Assembly: GCA_027493545.1 (NCBI GenBank)
Contig: JAOSKR010000002.1
Span: forward strand, 744,001-808,000
Direction: 5' to 3'
Origin: Roseovarius sp.
GTDB lineage: Bacteria > Pseudomonadota > Alphaproteobacteria > Rhodobacterales > Rhodobacteraceae
DNA length: 64,000 nucleotides
Shown here piece after piece: positions 27,927 to 39,645 of the stretch (positions are counted from its first letter, which is position 1; the number at the start of each line of letters is the position of its first letter). Position numbers and translations under genes: made by a program. The notes beneath the pieces were generated by a model. It did not search any database. It was not told the origin of the DNA and saw nothing but the letters and a program-made list of their open reading frames with translations.

Positions 27927-28868
27927 CTAGCCCCGGCGAAAGAGCCGCGACAATGCGCCTAACTGGCTCAGCGCCACGCCGGCGAGAATCAGCGCCATGG
28001 CGAGAAGCAGGCTCGGCGGCAGCGGCTCGGCCAGCAGCACGCCGCCGAACACCACCGACCACACCGGCACCTGGTAGTTGACGAGGCTCATGAAAACCGG
28101 CCCGGCGTCGCGGACGACCTGCACCAGAAGGATTTGCGCCACCCCCGTGGGCAGAAGGCCCAGATAGACGAGCGCCAGCACGTTTGTCCGCGAGATCTCC
28201 CCCGGCAGCCCTCGACCCAGAGCGCATAGGGCGTGAAGACCAGCGCCGCCACCAGCAGCACGGCGGCAACCAGCGCCAGCAGATCGACCGCCGGACAAAG
28301 CCGGGTAAAGATCGAGCCGATGGCATAACAGCCCGCCGCACCGACACAGGCGAGGCGCGCGAGCAGTTCCAGATCGTCGCCGGTCGAGCGGAACGCGCCG
28401 GGGCCGATCAGCACCATCACCCCGATAGTGCCGATGGCGAATCCCGTCAGCCGCCGCAGGCTCATCCGGTCGCCGGGGACAAAGACATGCGCCAGCGGCA
28501 GCACCAGCAGCGGCACCGCCGCCATGCAGACCCCGGCAAAGCCCGGAGGCGACCACCTGCTGGGCCCAGCTGAGCAGGGCGAAGGGAAACACGTTGGAAA
28601 AAAGCGCCATCGCCAGCGCGAAGGCCCAGATGCGCCCGGCCGGACGACCGCGAACGGGCGGCAGGCCGTGGCCGGTGGCGAACGCGACCGACACCAGCAG
28701 CGCCGCGCCCAGGCAAAGCCGTATCGCCACCACCGTCAGCGGCCCCGCGCCCTCGAGCGCGACGGTGACGGCCATGAATGCCGCGCCCCAGATCACGCCG
28801 AGTGCGGCGAGGCGCAGCCAGTTGACGGGGCGGATTTCCTGCATGCGACCGATCCCGGGCAACGCCAT
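27927..28868 (-). CDS. EamA/DMT-family transporter (two compensating frameshifts)
   Basis: About 313 residues and ten predicted membrane helices, two EamA repeats (WLRLAALGVIWGAAFMAV at the start; VFMSLVNYQVPVWSVVFGGV in the second). Such proteins export or import small metabolites; the substrate is unknown. The middle third (about 28205-28545) is in another frame, where it reads LTGFAIGTIGVMVLIGPGAF and LVAALVFTPYALWV, so two single-base errors cancel. ATG 28868 (MALPGIG) directly follows the ilvC terminator; ATG 28844 (MQEIRPV) is equally possible. Confidence 0.78.
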   Translation of the reverse strand: MALPGIGRMQEIRPVNWLRLAALGVIWGAAFMAVTVALEGAGPLTVVAIRLCLGAALLVSVAFATGHGLPPVRGRPAGRIWAFALAMALFSNVFPFALLSWAQQVVASGLCRGLHGGGAAAGAAAGACLCPRRPDEPAAADGIRHRHYRGDGADRPRRVPLDRRRSGTARAPRLCRCGGLLCHRLDLYPALSGGRSAGAGCRRAAGGGAGLHALCALGRGLPGEISRTNVLALVYLGLLPTGVAQILLVQVVRDAGPVFMSLVNYQVPVWSVVFGGVLLAEPLPPSLLLAMALILAGVALSQLGALSRLFRRG

Positions 28869-28869
28869 G

Positions 28870-28900
28870 AAAAAGGGGCAGCCGAAGCCGGCTGCCCCCC
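28870..28900 (-). terminator. Rho-independent terminator after ilvC
   Basis: On the minus strand GGGGCAGCCG and CGGCTGCCCC form a 10-bp stem with a four-base loop, followed by TTTTT. It ends the ilvC transcript 25 bases past its stop and just before the EamA start. Confidence 0.88.
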
Positions 28901-28924
28901 GCATCGGTTGTCAGATGACAGCCA

Positions 28925-30535
<1,611 letters not shown>

Positions 30536-30539
<4 letters not shown>

Positions 30540-30994
30540 TCGAGCTCGACACCACCGACCGCCGCCTCCTGCGCGAACTGGAGCGCGACGCGACCCAGAG
30601 CGCCAGCGCGCTGGGCCGCCTGCTCGGGCTGTCGCAGCCCGCCGCCCGGCGGCGCATCCGCCGGCTGCACGAGTGCGGCGCGATCAAGGGTCTGCGGCTC
30701 GACCTCGATGCCGAAAAGCTGGGCTTCGGGGTGGCGGTGTTCCTGGGCGTCAAGCTCGCCACCCGCGGCCGGATCGGTATCGTCGAGTTCGAGCGCGCGG
30801 TCGCCGCGATCCCCGAGGTGCAGACGGTCGAGCACATCCTCGGGCTCTTCGATTACCGCCTGCGGGTGGTGGCGCGCGACATCCCCGATTTCGAGCGCGT
30901 CCTGCGCCGGCGGATCATGACGCTGCCCGGTGTGGGCGGCGTCGAGGCCAACGTATTGCTGAGCGAGGAGCGCCGCCCCGGCCCGATCGGCTGA
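30536..30994 (+). CDS. Lrp/AsnC-family regulator, second of pair
   Basis: 152 residues with helix-turn-helix (LGRLLGLSQPAARRRIRRL) and AsnC effector domain (VQTVEHILGLFDYRLRVVARD). It starts with GTG overlapping the previous stop, so the two regulators are made together and could form mixed assemblies. The two proteins are clearly different in sequence, so this is not a recent duplication. Possible targets are ilvC and the aminotransferase gene downstream. Confidence 0.88.
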
Positions 30995-31079
30995 GGCGGC
31001 GACGCGGGGCGGGCATTATCGCTTTGCCTCCCGCCCCGGCGCGCGCTAGCACTGAGGCGATCAACAAAGGGAGGCACCC

Positions 31080-32207
31080 ATGACCGCGCTGCGCGATGAC
31101 ATCGACCCCGACGGGCTGCTCGAATACTCCGTCGTCTTCACCGACCGTTCGCTCAATCACATGAGCGCGGCCTTCCGCCAGGTGATGCGCGACATCTCGG
31201 ACGTGCTGAAGGAGGTCTACAACGCCCAAGGTGTGGCCCTTGTCCCCGGCGGCGGCACCTATGCGATGGAGGCCGTGGCGCGGCAGTTCGGCGCCGACGC
31301 CCATGCGCTCATCGTCCGCAACGGCTGGTTCTCCTATCGCTGGTCGCAGATTTTCGAGACCGGAGGCTTTGCCGGCAAGACCACCGTGTGCATGGCCCGG
31401 CAGACCGGCAACGGTCCGCGGGCGCCGTTTGCCCCGGCGCCGATCGAAGAGGTCGAGGCGCAGATCCGCGAGGCCCGGCCGGACGCCGTCTTTGCCCCGC
31501 ATGTCGAGACCTCCGCCGGGATCATCCTGCCCGACGACTACATCACCCGGCTCTCGGCGACCGCGCACGAGGTCGGCGCGCTGATGGTGCTCGACGCCAT
31601 CGCCTCGGGCTGCGTGTGGGTCGACATGGAACGAACCGGCGTCGATGTGCTGATCTCGGCGCCGCAAAAGGGCTGGTCGGCCTCGCCCTCGGCCGGGCTG
31701 GTGATGATGTCCGAGCGCGCGCTGGCGCGGCTCGAGGCCACCAGGTCGGACAGTTTCGCGCTCGACCTCGCGAAATGGCACGCGATCATGCGCGCCTACG
31801 AGGAGGGCGGCCACGCCTACCACGCCACCATGCCGACCGATGCGTTGCGGGCCTTTCGCGACACCATGAATGAGGCGCGCGCGCACGGGTTCGAGGCGCT
31901 CGCCCGGGCGCAATGGGCGCTGGGCGACGGGGTGCGCGCGATGCTGGCCGAACGCGGTGTCCCCTCGGTCGCGGCCAAGGGGTTCGGCGCGCCGGGGGTG
32001 GTGGTCGGCTACACCTCCGATCCCGGCATCCAGACCGGAGCCAAGTTCGCGGCGGAAGGGATGCAGATCGCGGCCGGGGTGCCGCTGGCCTGCGACGAGC
32101 CCGAGGGCTTCATGACCTTCCGGCTGGGGCTCTTCGGGCTCGACAAGCTCTATGACGTCGAGGGCGCCAAGGCGCGGCTTGCGGCGGTGCTCGACAAGGT
32201 GCTCTGA
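31080..32207 (+). CDS. class V aminotransferase
   Basis: 375 residues, a PLP-dependent fold-type I enzyme of the alanine-glyoxylate/serine-pyruvate aminotransferase group. The PLP lysine is in SAPQKGWSASPS, with upstream DAIASGCVWVDM binding the cofactor. The exact amino donor and acceptor cannot be told from sequence. The start ATG 31080 has GGGAGG 6 bases before it. It lies 85 bases after the second lrp gene, so it may be a target or member of that unit. The C-terminus is followed by a repeat element. Confidence 0.83.
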   Translation: MTALRDDIDPDGLLEYSVVFTDRSLNHMSAAFRQVMRDISDVLKEVYNAQGVALVPGGGTYAMEAVARQFGADAHALIVRNGWFSYRWSQIFETGGFAGKTTVCMARQTGNGPRAPFAPAPIEEVEAQIREARPDAVFAPHVETSAGIILPDDYITRLSATAHEVGALMVLDAIASGCVWVDMERTGVDVLISAPQKGWSASPSAGLVMMSERALARLEATRSDSFALDLAKWHAIMRAYEEGGHAYHATMPTDALRAFRDTMNEARAHGFEALARAQWALGDGVRAMLAERGVPSVAAKGFGAPGVVVGYTSDPGIQTGAKFAAEGMQIAAGVPLACDEPEGFMTFRLGLFGLDKLYDVEGAKARLAAVLDKVL

Positions 32208-32258
32208 AAGGCAAAGGCTGCCTGCTTTGCGGGCGTCGCGTGACGGGTCGGATCCTGG

Positions 32259-32400
32259 GCATGTCGCGTTCAATCGGAAACGGTTCGACGGCGGGCACGC
32301 GTCCGCCCGGGTGGGCGCGGAACGCGCCCGCCTTGGGGCGGGCGGTCGCGTGCCCGTCGCTGGCGCGACGGGCGGGTGCTTCAATCAAACGCGACACGCT
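32259..32400. repeat. MITE-like element, copy A
   Basis: About 142 bases whose ends are related inverted repeats. The right end reads CAATCAAACGCGACACGCT, the left end a diverged ATGTCGCGTTCAATCGG. The inner arms contain GGTTCGACGGCGGGCACGCG and its partner GCGTGCCCGTCGCTGGCGCG. Copy B lies at 55511-55681. The piece CGTCGTGCCGCAGGCACGCCT found inside copy B lies here just outside, at 32426-32445. Confidence 0.72.
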
Positions 32401-32574
32401 ATGGTAGAAGGCAGCGGCCGCCCGCGTCGTGCCGCAGGCACGCCTCCGGCGTGACGGGGGCGGGCGGGCGCTGCCCGGCGGTTCCCGCCGGGCGAAACTA
32501 CTGGGTCAAGCGTGCCATTCTGCAAGGAAACCGCGAGACAGATAGATCGTTACCGTTCTGCTGCTTTGTGCATC
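32401..32574. other. noncoding stretch beyond repeat copy A
   Basis: Together with the element before it, this makes about 365 bases without a gene. It holds the GTCGTGCCGCAGGCACGCCT module (about 32426-32446), G/C hairpins, and an AT-richer end near the ubiH-type stop. I see no promoter or RNA gene here that I can defend. Confidence 0.4.
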
Positions 32575-33819
32575 TCATTCCGATACGCCCCGCCCTGAAC
32601 GCCCAGGGGCGTCACCCCGCATCCCTACCCCCAGCCCCAGCCGCATCAGCCCGCGGCGCAGCGGTGCCACCGAATGCAGCACATCGAGCCCGAAGGCGCG
32701 CGCGTCGCGCAGCGGCTGGGCGTGGACCTTGGAGGCGCGGCCGAGCAGGTCGATGCCCAGCCTTCGCAAGGCGATATCGGGATAGCGGCGGCGGTGATAG
32801 GCGTCGAGCATCGCCCTCTCGCCCGTGCGGTCGGGCGTGGCGCGGGCGAGATCGAGCAGCACGCGCAGATCGGCGAGGCTCATGTTGAGACCCTGCGCGC
32901 CGATGGGCGGCACCACATGCGCGGCCTCGGCGACAAGCGCCAGGCGCTCGGCCGAAAGGCGCTGCGCGATGCGGCTGATGATCGGCCAGACGGTGCGGCG
33001 CGAGGCGAGCCGCAGCGGCCCCAGGATGTGGCACGAGCGCTCAGACATCGCCGCCTCGAACTCGTCCTCGGGCAGGTCCGCGAGGCGCAGCGTCTCGGGC
33101 CCCTCCTCCATCCACACCACCGCCGACGACGGCCGGCCCTGATAATCGGGCAGCGGCACCAGCGTGAACGGCCCGCCCGAGCGATGGATTTCGGTCGAGA
33201 CGTTCTCGTGCGGCACCGGGTGGGTGACGGCAAAGGCCAGCGCCTTCTGCCCGTAGCGCAGCGTCCGCACGCTGATTCCCGCCGCCCGGCGCAGGGCCGA
33301 CTCGCGCCCGTCGGCGGCGATCACCAGCCGGCAGCGCAGGCGGCTGCCGTCGCTCAGCGTCACCAGCGCCCCGCTCTGGCGGGCGAGCATGGAGCGAACG
33401 CCGATACCGGGGCGGAACCCGACCGCCCCGAGCGTGTCGAGATGCGCCACCATCTCGCGCCGCAGGAGCCAGTTGGGCAGGTTCCATCCGAACGGCCGAT
33501 CCGAGATGTCGGCGGCGTCGAACGCCTTGATCAGCCGGGGTTCGGGCCCGGGGCCGCCGGCATCGATGATGCGCATCACCTGCAGCGGCGTGGCATGGTC
33601 CGCCAGCCGCGGCCAGAGCCCGGCCTCGTCCAGCAGGTCGCGAGCGGGTTGCAGAAAGGCGGTGGTGCGCAGGTCCGAGCCCTCGGCGTCACGCTCGGTC
33701 ACCGGCGGCGCGGGATCGACGCAGACGACACTGAATCCGGCGCGGCCAAAGACCGCCGCCGCCGTCAGCCCGGCCACGCCGCCGCCCGCCACCACGATAT
33801 CGCAATCGAACCCGGTCAT
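32575..33819 (-). CDS. UbiH/UbiF/VisC-type FAD monooxygenase (ubiquinone synthesis)
   Basis: 414 residues. An N-terminal FAD-binding GxGxxG region (DIVVAGGGVAGLTAAAVF), the second FAD motif (ADGRESALRRAAG) and the family signature PPIGAQGLNMSLADL are present. These flavoenzymes hydroxylate the ubiquinone ring precursor. Which ring position is hydroxylated (UbiH-, UbiF-, UbiL- or UbiM-like) is not clear, so no symbol is given. It starts with ATG 33819 (MTGFDCDIVV). The small membrane gene just upstream on the same strand may be cotranscribed. Confidence 0.85.
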   Translation of the reverse strand: MTGFDCDIVVAGGGVAGLTAAAVFGRAGFSVVCVDPAPPVTERDAEGSDLRTTAFLQPARDLLDEAGLWPRLADHATPLQVMRIIDAGGPGPEPRLIKAFDAADISDRPFGWNLPNWLLRREMVAHLDTLGAVGFRPGIGVRSMLARQSGALVTLSDGSRLRCRLVIAADGRESALRRAAGISVRTLRYGQKALAFAVTHPVPHENVSTEIHRSGGPFTLVPLPDYQGRPSSAVVWMEEGPETLRLADLPEDEFEAAMSERSCHILGPLRLASRRTVWPIISRIAQRLSAERLALVAEAAHVVPPIGAQGLNMSLADLRVLLDLARATPDRTGERAMLDAYHRRRYPDIALRRLGIDLLGRASKVHAQPLRDARAFGLDVLHSVAPLRRGLMRLGLGVGMRGDAPGRSGRGVSE

Positions 33820-33897
33820 CGCATCGCCCTTTCGCCGGTGGCAGCATAGGCGGCGGCGGCGGCCGGGACCAGTCCCCGGATCGGCTTTCGGGGGGTG

Positions 33898-34116
33898 TCA
33901 GCCGCGCGAGACCGCGATCAGCGCCGCCCAGACCACCGGCACCAGCGCCAGCGCCGGCAGGTAGAGCCCGGGCAACCCCCAGATCGCCACCGCCGCGGCC
34001 CAGAGCACGAGAAAGCCCAGCACCGCGACGAGAATCCCCGCCTCCTGCCGGTCGGGCAACAGCCGGGCCTCGGTCCGGGCTTGGGTGTCGGGCGCATTGC
34101 CGTGGGGCGCGGTCAT
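33898..34116 (-). CDS. small membrane protein
   Basis: 72 residues with two hydrophobic segments (GILVAVLGFLVLWAAAVAIW and YLPALALVPVVWAALIAV) behind a charged N-terminus. It is not recognised. The start ATG 34116 follows GGAGG; a longer frame from 34152 is less likely. It lies between ubiH-type and HAD genes on the same strand. Confidence 0.6.
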   Translation of the reverse strand: MTAPHGNAPDTQARTEARLLPDRQEAGILVAVLGFLVLWAAAVAIWGLPGLYLPALALVPVVWAALIAVSRG

Positions 34117-34216
34117 GGTCGGAGCCTCCGTCTGGGTGGGATTACCCCACACCTAGTCGAATTCCCGTGCGGCGGAAGATACATTTCGCCGCAGCCCCTG
34201 CCCCCGCACCGGCGGT

Positions 34217-34862
34217 TCAGACCAGCCGCGCCAGAAAGCCGCCGAGATCGTCGGTATGGTGGTGGATGTGATCGCCCAGTGCGCGCTCGGGCGCCACATG
34301 CACCGTGCGCATCCCCATGACGAAGGGCTCGGCGAGATTGCGCGGATCGTCCTCGAACATCGCCGCGCGCGCGGGCGCCACCCCGTCGCGGGCAAAGACC
34401 GCGTCGAAGGCGGCGCGCTCGGGCTTGGGGCGATAGCCGGCATGCTCGACGCCATAGATCGCGTCGAAAAGCCCATCGAGCCCGCGCCGCGCCAGCACCC
34501 GTTCGGCATAGGGGGCGCAACCGTTGGTGTAGACGATCCTGCGCCCCGGCAGCGCGCGGATGCTTGCTGCCAGCCCGGCGTCGGGTTCCAGCCGGTCGAG
34601 CGGGATGTCGTGGACATGGGTCAAATAGGGGCCGGGGGTCGAGATCGTGTTCGCGCATCAGCCCGGCCAGCGTGGTCCCGTGCCGCAGCCAGTAGTGGCG
34701 GCGCAACCGGTCGGCCTCGGCCCGGTCGACCCGGAGCGCGGTCATGACGTAATCGGTCATGCGCTGCTCGATCAGGTCGAAAAGACGCGCCTGCGGCGGG
34801 TAAAGCGTGTTGTCGAGATCGAAGACCCAGGCCTCGACATGAGTGAAATCTGGTTTTGGCAT
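34217..34862 (-). CDS. HAD-family pyrimidine 5'-nucleotidase-like phosphatase (one frameshift)
   Basis: About 214 residues. The HAD nucleophile motif VFDLDNTLYPP is at the N-terminus, with VYTNGC as motif II and MFEDDPRNLAEP as motif IV, the pattern of the SDT1/pyrimidine 5'-nucleotidase group. The N-terminal part ends near 34630 and the rest is in another frame; removing one G from the GGGGG run restores it. The start ATG 34862 is 93 bases from the divergent GntR gene. Confidence 0.82.
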
Positions 34863-34955
34863 GGGGCCAAGATAGGAGTGCGCACCGATCACCGCAATGC
34901 CCATCGAGGCGAAGGCCAAGGGTTGATTGCGGCAAGCCCCGGCGCTTAAGGTCCG

Positions 34956-35639
34956 GTGAGCGACGCCACGCCAATGCAGAAACGGACGCCAGCGATGAAA
35001 CCCCCGATCAAGGACGCCTATGCGCTCATCCTCGAAGCGATCGACACCGGGGTCTACAAGCCCGGCGACCGGCTGGTCGAAAGCGACCTGGCCGAACGTT
35101 TCGGGGTCTCGCGCACGCCCATCCGCGAGGCGTTGCAGCGGCTCGAGACGCAATCGCTGCTGGCGCGCGACGGGCGCAGCCTGATCGTCGCGTCGCTCGA
35201 TCACAACGAACTGGCCGAGCTTTACGTGGTGCGCGCCGAACTCGAGGCGCTGGCCGCGAGCCTCGCCGCCCGCCACGCCACCGCCGAGGAGGTTCGCGTG
35301 CTGCGCGACATGGTCGAGCACGACCGCACGCTGATCGGCGACCCAAAGGCGCTGGCGCGCGCCAACCGCCGCTTTCACAAGCAGATCCACCTGGCGTCGC
35401 ACAACCGCTTCCTGGTCCGGCAGCTCGATCTGGTCCACCGCTCGATGGCGCTGCTGGCGACCACCTCACTGGCGGCGGAGGGGCGTGGCGAGGGCGCGCT
35501 GCGCGAACACGACGCCATCGTCGACGCGATCGAGGCCCGCGACGCCGATGCCGCCGGCCGGGCGCTGCGCGAGCATATCTCCCGGGCGTTCGTGACCCGG
35601 CTCAAGCTCGATTCAGGCGAGCTCGGCAGTCGCGGCTGA
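34956..35639 (+). CDS. GntR-family regulator (FadR/FCD type)
   Basis: 227 residues. An N-terminal winged helix (YALILEAIDTGVYKPGDRL, LAERFGVSRTPIREALQRLE) is followed by an all-helical FCD effector domain with a histidine-rich metal/ligand site (NRRFHKQIHLASHN). The ligand is unknown; FCD proteins commonly sense organic acids. Three starts are possible (GTG 34956, ATG 34974, ATG 34995). The gene converges with and overlaps the glycosyltransferase gene by 27 bases. It is divergent from the HAD gene. Confidence 0.85.
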   Translation: MSDATPMQKRTPAMKPPIKDAYALILEAIDTGVYKPGDRLVESDLAERFGVSRTPIREALQRLETQSLLARDGRSLIVASLDHNELAELYVVRAELEALAASLAARHATAEEVRVLRDMVEHDRTLIGDPKALARANRRFHKQIHLASHNRFLVRQLDLVHRSMALLATTSLAAEGRGEGALREHDAIVDAIEARDADAAGRALREHISRAFVTRLKLDSGELGSRG

Positions 35640-37585
35640 CCGGGGCTCGGGCGGCCGGCGCAACACCGGTTCACCGGCCGGCGCGGGCGTGGCGGCCGGA
35701 CGGCGCAGTACCTCGGGGCGCACCGCCGGCAGCGACAGGCCGTGGCGGGTCTTGTCCCAGAAGAACGGCTTCAGCACCAGTTCATAGAGCGCCTTGTAGG
35801 CCGCCACCGCCGCCAGCGGCGTGTAGAGGTGCATGCTGGGCGCCCAGGGCAGCAGGTGGCGGTGGCCCTCGCCGCTGACGGCGGTGGCATGGATCGTCAG
35901 GTTGATCGCCTCGACCGCCAGAAAGAGCACCCCGAGCCCGACCATCGCACCACGCGGCAGCACCGGGTCGAGCGGATGCGGCAGCCCCAGCAGAACCAGC
36001 CAGAACGACCACAGGAGCGGCGCCAGCAGCACCTGCGAGACGGTGGTGAGGAAATGCGCCTGAAAGCCCAGGAACGCCCGGGTCCCCAGCTGCCGGCGCA
36101 GCAGGCGGGGGCGGCGCATGTGCACCAGATAGGTGGTCATGTAGCCCTTGAGCCAGCGCGAGCGCTGCTTGATCCAGGGCCGGGGCAGGCAGTTGGCCTC
36201 CTCGCGGGTCACCGTCGCCAGCATCTCGGTGCGCATCCCGTGGCGAGCGAGGCGAAAGCCCAGATCGGCATCCTCGGTGACGTTGTGCGCGTCCCACCCG
36301 CCCAGACGCTCGAGCGCGTCGCGGCGGAAGAAGAGCGTCGTGCCCCCCAGCGGAATGGCGAAACCGAGCCGCGCCAGCCCCGGCAGGATAAGCCGGAACC
36401 AGGCCGCGTATTCGATGGTGAAACAGCGCGCCAGCCAGTTCTGGCGCGGGTTGTAGTAGTCGAGAATGCCTTGCAGGCAGACCACGTCCGCGGGCGCGGA
36501 CTGAAAACCGCGCGCCACCTGGGTGATCTGGTCGGGGTCGGGCGCGTCCTCGGCGTCATAGATGCCGATGATGTCACCCTCGCAGAAATCGAGCGCATAG
36601 TTCATCGCCCTCGGCTTGGTACGGGGGGCGCCGTCGGGCACCGCCACCACGCGCATCCAGGACGGCAGGTCGATCGCGGCGAGCGCATCGCGGGTCTGCG
36701 CGTCGGCTTCCTCCAGCACGAGGATGACCTCGAGCACGCATTTGGGGTAGGTCAGGCGCGACAGACGCGCCACCAGCGCATGCACGATCTCGGTCTCGCG
36801 AAAGAGCGGCACCAGCACCGAGACCCGGGGCAGCGGCGCATCGCCCGCCGGCTCCGCGCGCGCGGCCCCCACCGGCCCGCCGGCAAGCCGCGCCACGAAG
36901 GCGGCGGTCTTGAAAGCCGCCGCGACGACCAGGGTGACGACCGCCCAGCCCGCCAGCACCGCCAGCACCGCGCGCGGCCAGAATGCCGAGACCGCCACGA
37001 TGGCCACGACCAGCGCGAGAACCGCGGCAAGGCGCGCGCGCCGGTCCCGGCCCCATCTGCGGCAGCTTTCCGCCTCGGGCACGCGGGCGACCATCGCCGC
37101 GCTCAGCGCCGGGCGGAACGCCGTGGCGATGCGGTCCTGGATCGCCGCGCGCGACGCCCAGAGCGTACGGGCGTCGTGCAATTCGGGCGGCAGGTGCGGC
37201 CGGATCGCGGCGCGGGCCTCGGGGAATGGCACACCAGCGCCGCACGCCCGTCGCGGTCAAAGACCGGCAGCACCCCGTGGCGCAGCAAGAGCGCGGGGGC
37301 GATGCCGGCGGGCACCGGCGGCATTCCGGCCAGTGTCCGCGGGTCCAGCATTCGGCTGCGGAAATTGCGTGCGTGCGCCGCCAGCAGATCGTCGCCGCCG
37401 ACCAGCCCCTCGGCGGTGAGGATGCGGTCGAGCGTGGCATCGCAAACGCCCTGCACCCGCCGCGCCAGCCGCATGTCGCCGGGGCTGACGGTGCCGTGCG
37501 CCACCAGATCGCGTTCGAGCGGCGTGCGTCCCGCCGCGCCCGGACCCGGCGGCGGATCCAGCTGGCGCAACTCCGCTATGCCCAT
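35613..37585 (-). CDS. family 2 glycosyltransferase with N-terminal GspE/MshE-like domain (one frameshift)
   Basis: About 657 residues. The first about 150 resemble the N-terminal domain found in type II secretion ATPases (DRILTAEGLVGGDDLLAAHA). A pair of membrane helices comes next, followed by a processive GT2 catalytic domain with YDAEDAPDPDQ, NVTEDADLGFRLARHG and the QRSRWLKG motif. Three to four C-terminal helices complete it. This looks like synthesis and export of a beta-linked polysaccharide (cellulose-synthase-like). The frame breaks near 37235, where MPFPEARAAIRP must join ALVC. It starts at ATG 37585. Confidence 0.8.
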
Positions 37586-37699
37586 GTCTCGCAGTCCCTT
37601 CCCGCCCGCAACCGGGCCAGAATGCGAAGAGATGGTTAACGAAGGGTAAACAACTGCTTAACGGTGGCGTCGCAGCGCCGGTGCCGGTGCCGGCACCGG

Positions 37700-38848
37700 T
37701 CAGCCGGCCATCAAGGCGGTGAAGCGCTCGAACAGGTAATAGCTGTCCTGCGGGCCGGGGGCTGGCCTCGGGGTGGTGCTGGACCGAGAACACCGGCCGC
37801 CCCTCGAGCCTCAGGCCGCAGTTCGAGCCGTCGAAGAGCGAGACATGGGTCTCCACCACCCCCTCGGGCAGGCTCTGGCCGTCGACCGCGAAGCCGTGGT
37901 TCATCGAGGTGATCTCGACCTTGCCGGTCGAGATCTCCTTGACGGGATGGTTGGCGCCGTGATGGCCGTGGTTCATCTTGACGGTCCGCGCCCCCACCGC
38001 CAGCGCCAGCATCTGGTGCCCGAGGCAGATGCCGAACATCGGCAAGCCCGCATCGAGGACGCCGCGGATCATCGGCACGGCGTATTCGCCGGTCGCCGCC
38101 GGATCGCCCGGGCCGTTGGAGAGAAACACGCCGTCGGGCTTGTGCGCCAGCACGTCCTCGGCGGTGGCCGTGGCCGGCAGCACCGTCACCGCGCAGCCGG
38201 CGCTGGCGAGGCAGCGCAGGATGTTGCGCTTGGCGCCGTAGTCGATCGCCACGACCTTGTAGCGCGGCGCGGTCTGGCGGGCATAGCCTCCGGGCCAGGC
38301 CCAGCGCATTTCGTCCCAGCGATAGGACTGGGCACAGGTCACCTTGCGCGCCAGATCCATCCCCTCGAGCCCGGCGAAACCACGCGCCGCCGCCACCAGC
38401 GCGTCGGTGTCGAAATTCCCCTCCGCATCGTGCGCCAGCGCCGCGTGCGGCGCCCCCTGCCGGCGGATCGCGCGCGTCAGCCGGCGGGTGTCCACCCCCC
38501 CGATCGCCACCCGCCCGTGGCGCGTCAGCCAGTCCGACAGCCGTTCGGTCGCGCGCCAGTTGCTGGGCTCGGTCGGATCCCACTTGACCACCATGCCCTC
38601 GGCCACCGGGTCGGCCGATTCGGCATCCTCCGGGTTGACGCCGACATTGCCGACATGCGGAAAGGTGAAGGTCACGACCTGCCCGGCATAGGAGGGGTCG
38701 GTCAAGATTTCCTGATAGCCGGTCATGGCGGTGTTGAAGCAGAGCTCGGCCGCGACCTGGCCCTGAGACCCGAAGCCGCGCCCGAAAAAGAGCGACCCAT
38801 CGGCAAGGGCGAGACAGGCGGTCGGGCGGATCAGGGGGCATGCGCCAT
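37700..38848 (-). CDS. carA: carbamoyl-phosphate synthase small subunit (two frameshifts)
   Basis: The glutaminase subunit that feeds ammonia to CarB for arginine and pyrimidines. The family motifs are NTAMTGYQEILTDPSYAGQ, LSNGPGDP, FGICLGHQ (nucleophile cysteine) and QHHPEASP. One frame runs from the early region to about 37762. There an extra C in CCCCC hides the proper end QDSYYLFERF and the stop at 37700-37702. At the start, ATG 38848 (MAHAP) leads into LIRPTACLALADGSLFFGRG only if one C is added to the C5 run near 38836. carB is not in the window. Confidence 0.9.
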
Positions 38849-39017
38849 CGGCGGGGATTCTCCGGGAATGAAACCGGCGCGACCCTATTGGCGCGACCGG
38901 GAAGGGTCAAGCGCGGCCGCCGGTTTGCCGCCCTTTGGCCGCCGTGCCCGCGGTTGTCACCGGCAGCGCGTTCGGATAGGGTCGGAGGCTTGCGAGCGGG
39001 CATGGGACGGACCACCG

Positions 39018-39476
39018 ATGGGACTGAGACAACAGGTAACATCCGCGCTGAAACAGGCGATGAAGGACAAGGACAGCGCCCGTCTGGCGACGCTGCGCCT
39101 GATCAACGCGGCGATCAAGGACCAGGACATCGCCCGGCGCACCGCCGATGGCGAGACCGACCTGAGCGATGACGACATCCGCGCGATCATGGCCCGGATG
39201 ATCAAGCAGCGCCGGGAAAGCGTGCGCGCCTACGAGGAGGGCGGGCGGCTCGACCTTGCCGAACGCGAAAGCCGCGAGATCGAGGTGATCACCGAATTCA
39301 TGCCCCGCCAGCTCAGGCAGGACGAGGTCGCCCGCGCCGTCGACAAGGCGATTTCCGAAACCGGCGCCAGTTCGATCCGCGACATGGGGCGAATCATGGG
39401 CCTGCTGAAGGAGCGCCACGCCGGGCAGATGGATTTCGGCGCCATCGGACCGATGGTCAAGGACCGGCTGGGCTGA
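39018..39476 (+). CDS. GatB/YqeY-domain protein
   Basis: 152 residues, a complete YqeY/GatB C-terminal-domain protein (LRQQVTSALKQAMKDKDS, EFMPRQLRQDEV, MGRIMGLLKERHAGQMDF). The domain is the tRNA-binding tail of the amidotransferase GatB; free-standing versions have no settled function. It is divergent from carA, a pairing often seen in this bacterial group. A repeat unit follows its stop. Confidence 0.88.
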   Translation: MGLRQQVTSALKQAMKDKDSARLATLRLINAAIKDQDIARRTADGETDLSDDDIRAIMARMIKQRRESVRAYEEGGRLDLAERESREIEVITEFMPRQLRQDEVARAVDKAISETGASSIRDMGRIMGLLKERHAGQMDFGAIGPMVKDRLG

Positions 39477-39552
39477 GGCGCCGGACCTGCCGGCCCTGGC
39501 CGCGTGACAGGGGCGCGGCCCCTCTTGCCCCGGCCGGGGCCGGGGCAATTCA

Positions 39553-39580
39553 CCCCGGAGTACTTGCAGCAAGATGAACC
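39553..39580. repeat. palindromic intergenic-type repeat, copy 2
   Basis: CCCCGGAGTACTTGCAGCAAGATGAACC matches the left arm of copy 1 (1476-1502) base for base over 25 positions but has no clear right arm. It lies in the 169-base gap between yqeY and the aminotransferase gene. Confidence 0.7.
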
Positions 39581-39645
39581 CCGGGACGCGCGCGCGGGGA
39601 GGCGCCTTGCGCAGGGGCGGACCCGCGGCCTCCGGGGCGGCCCGC

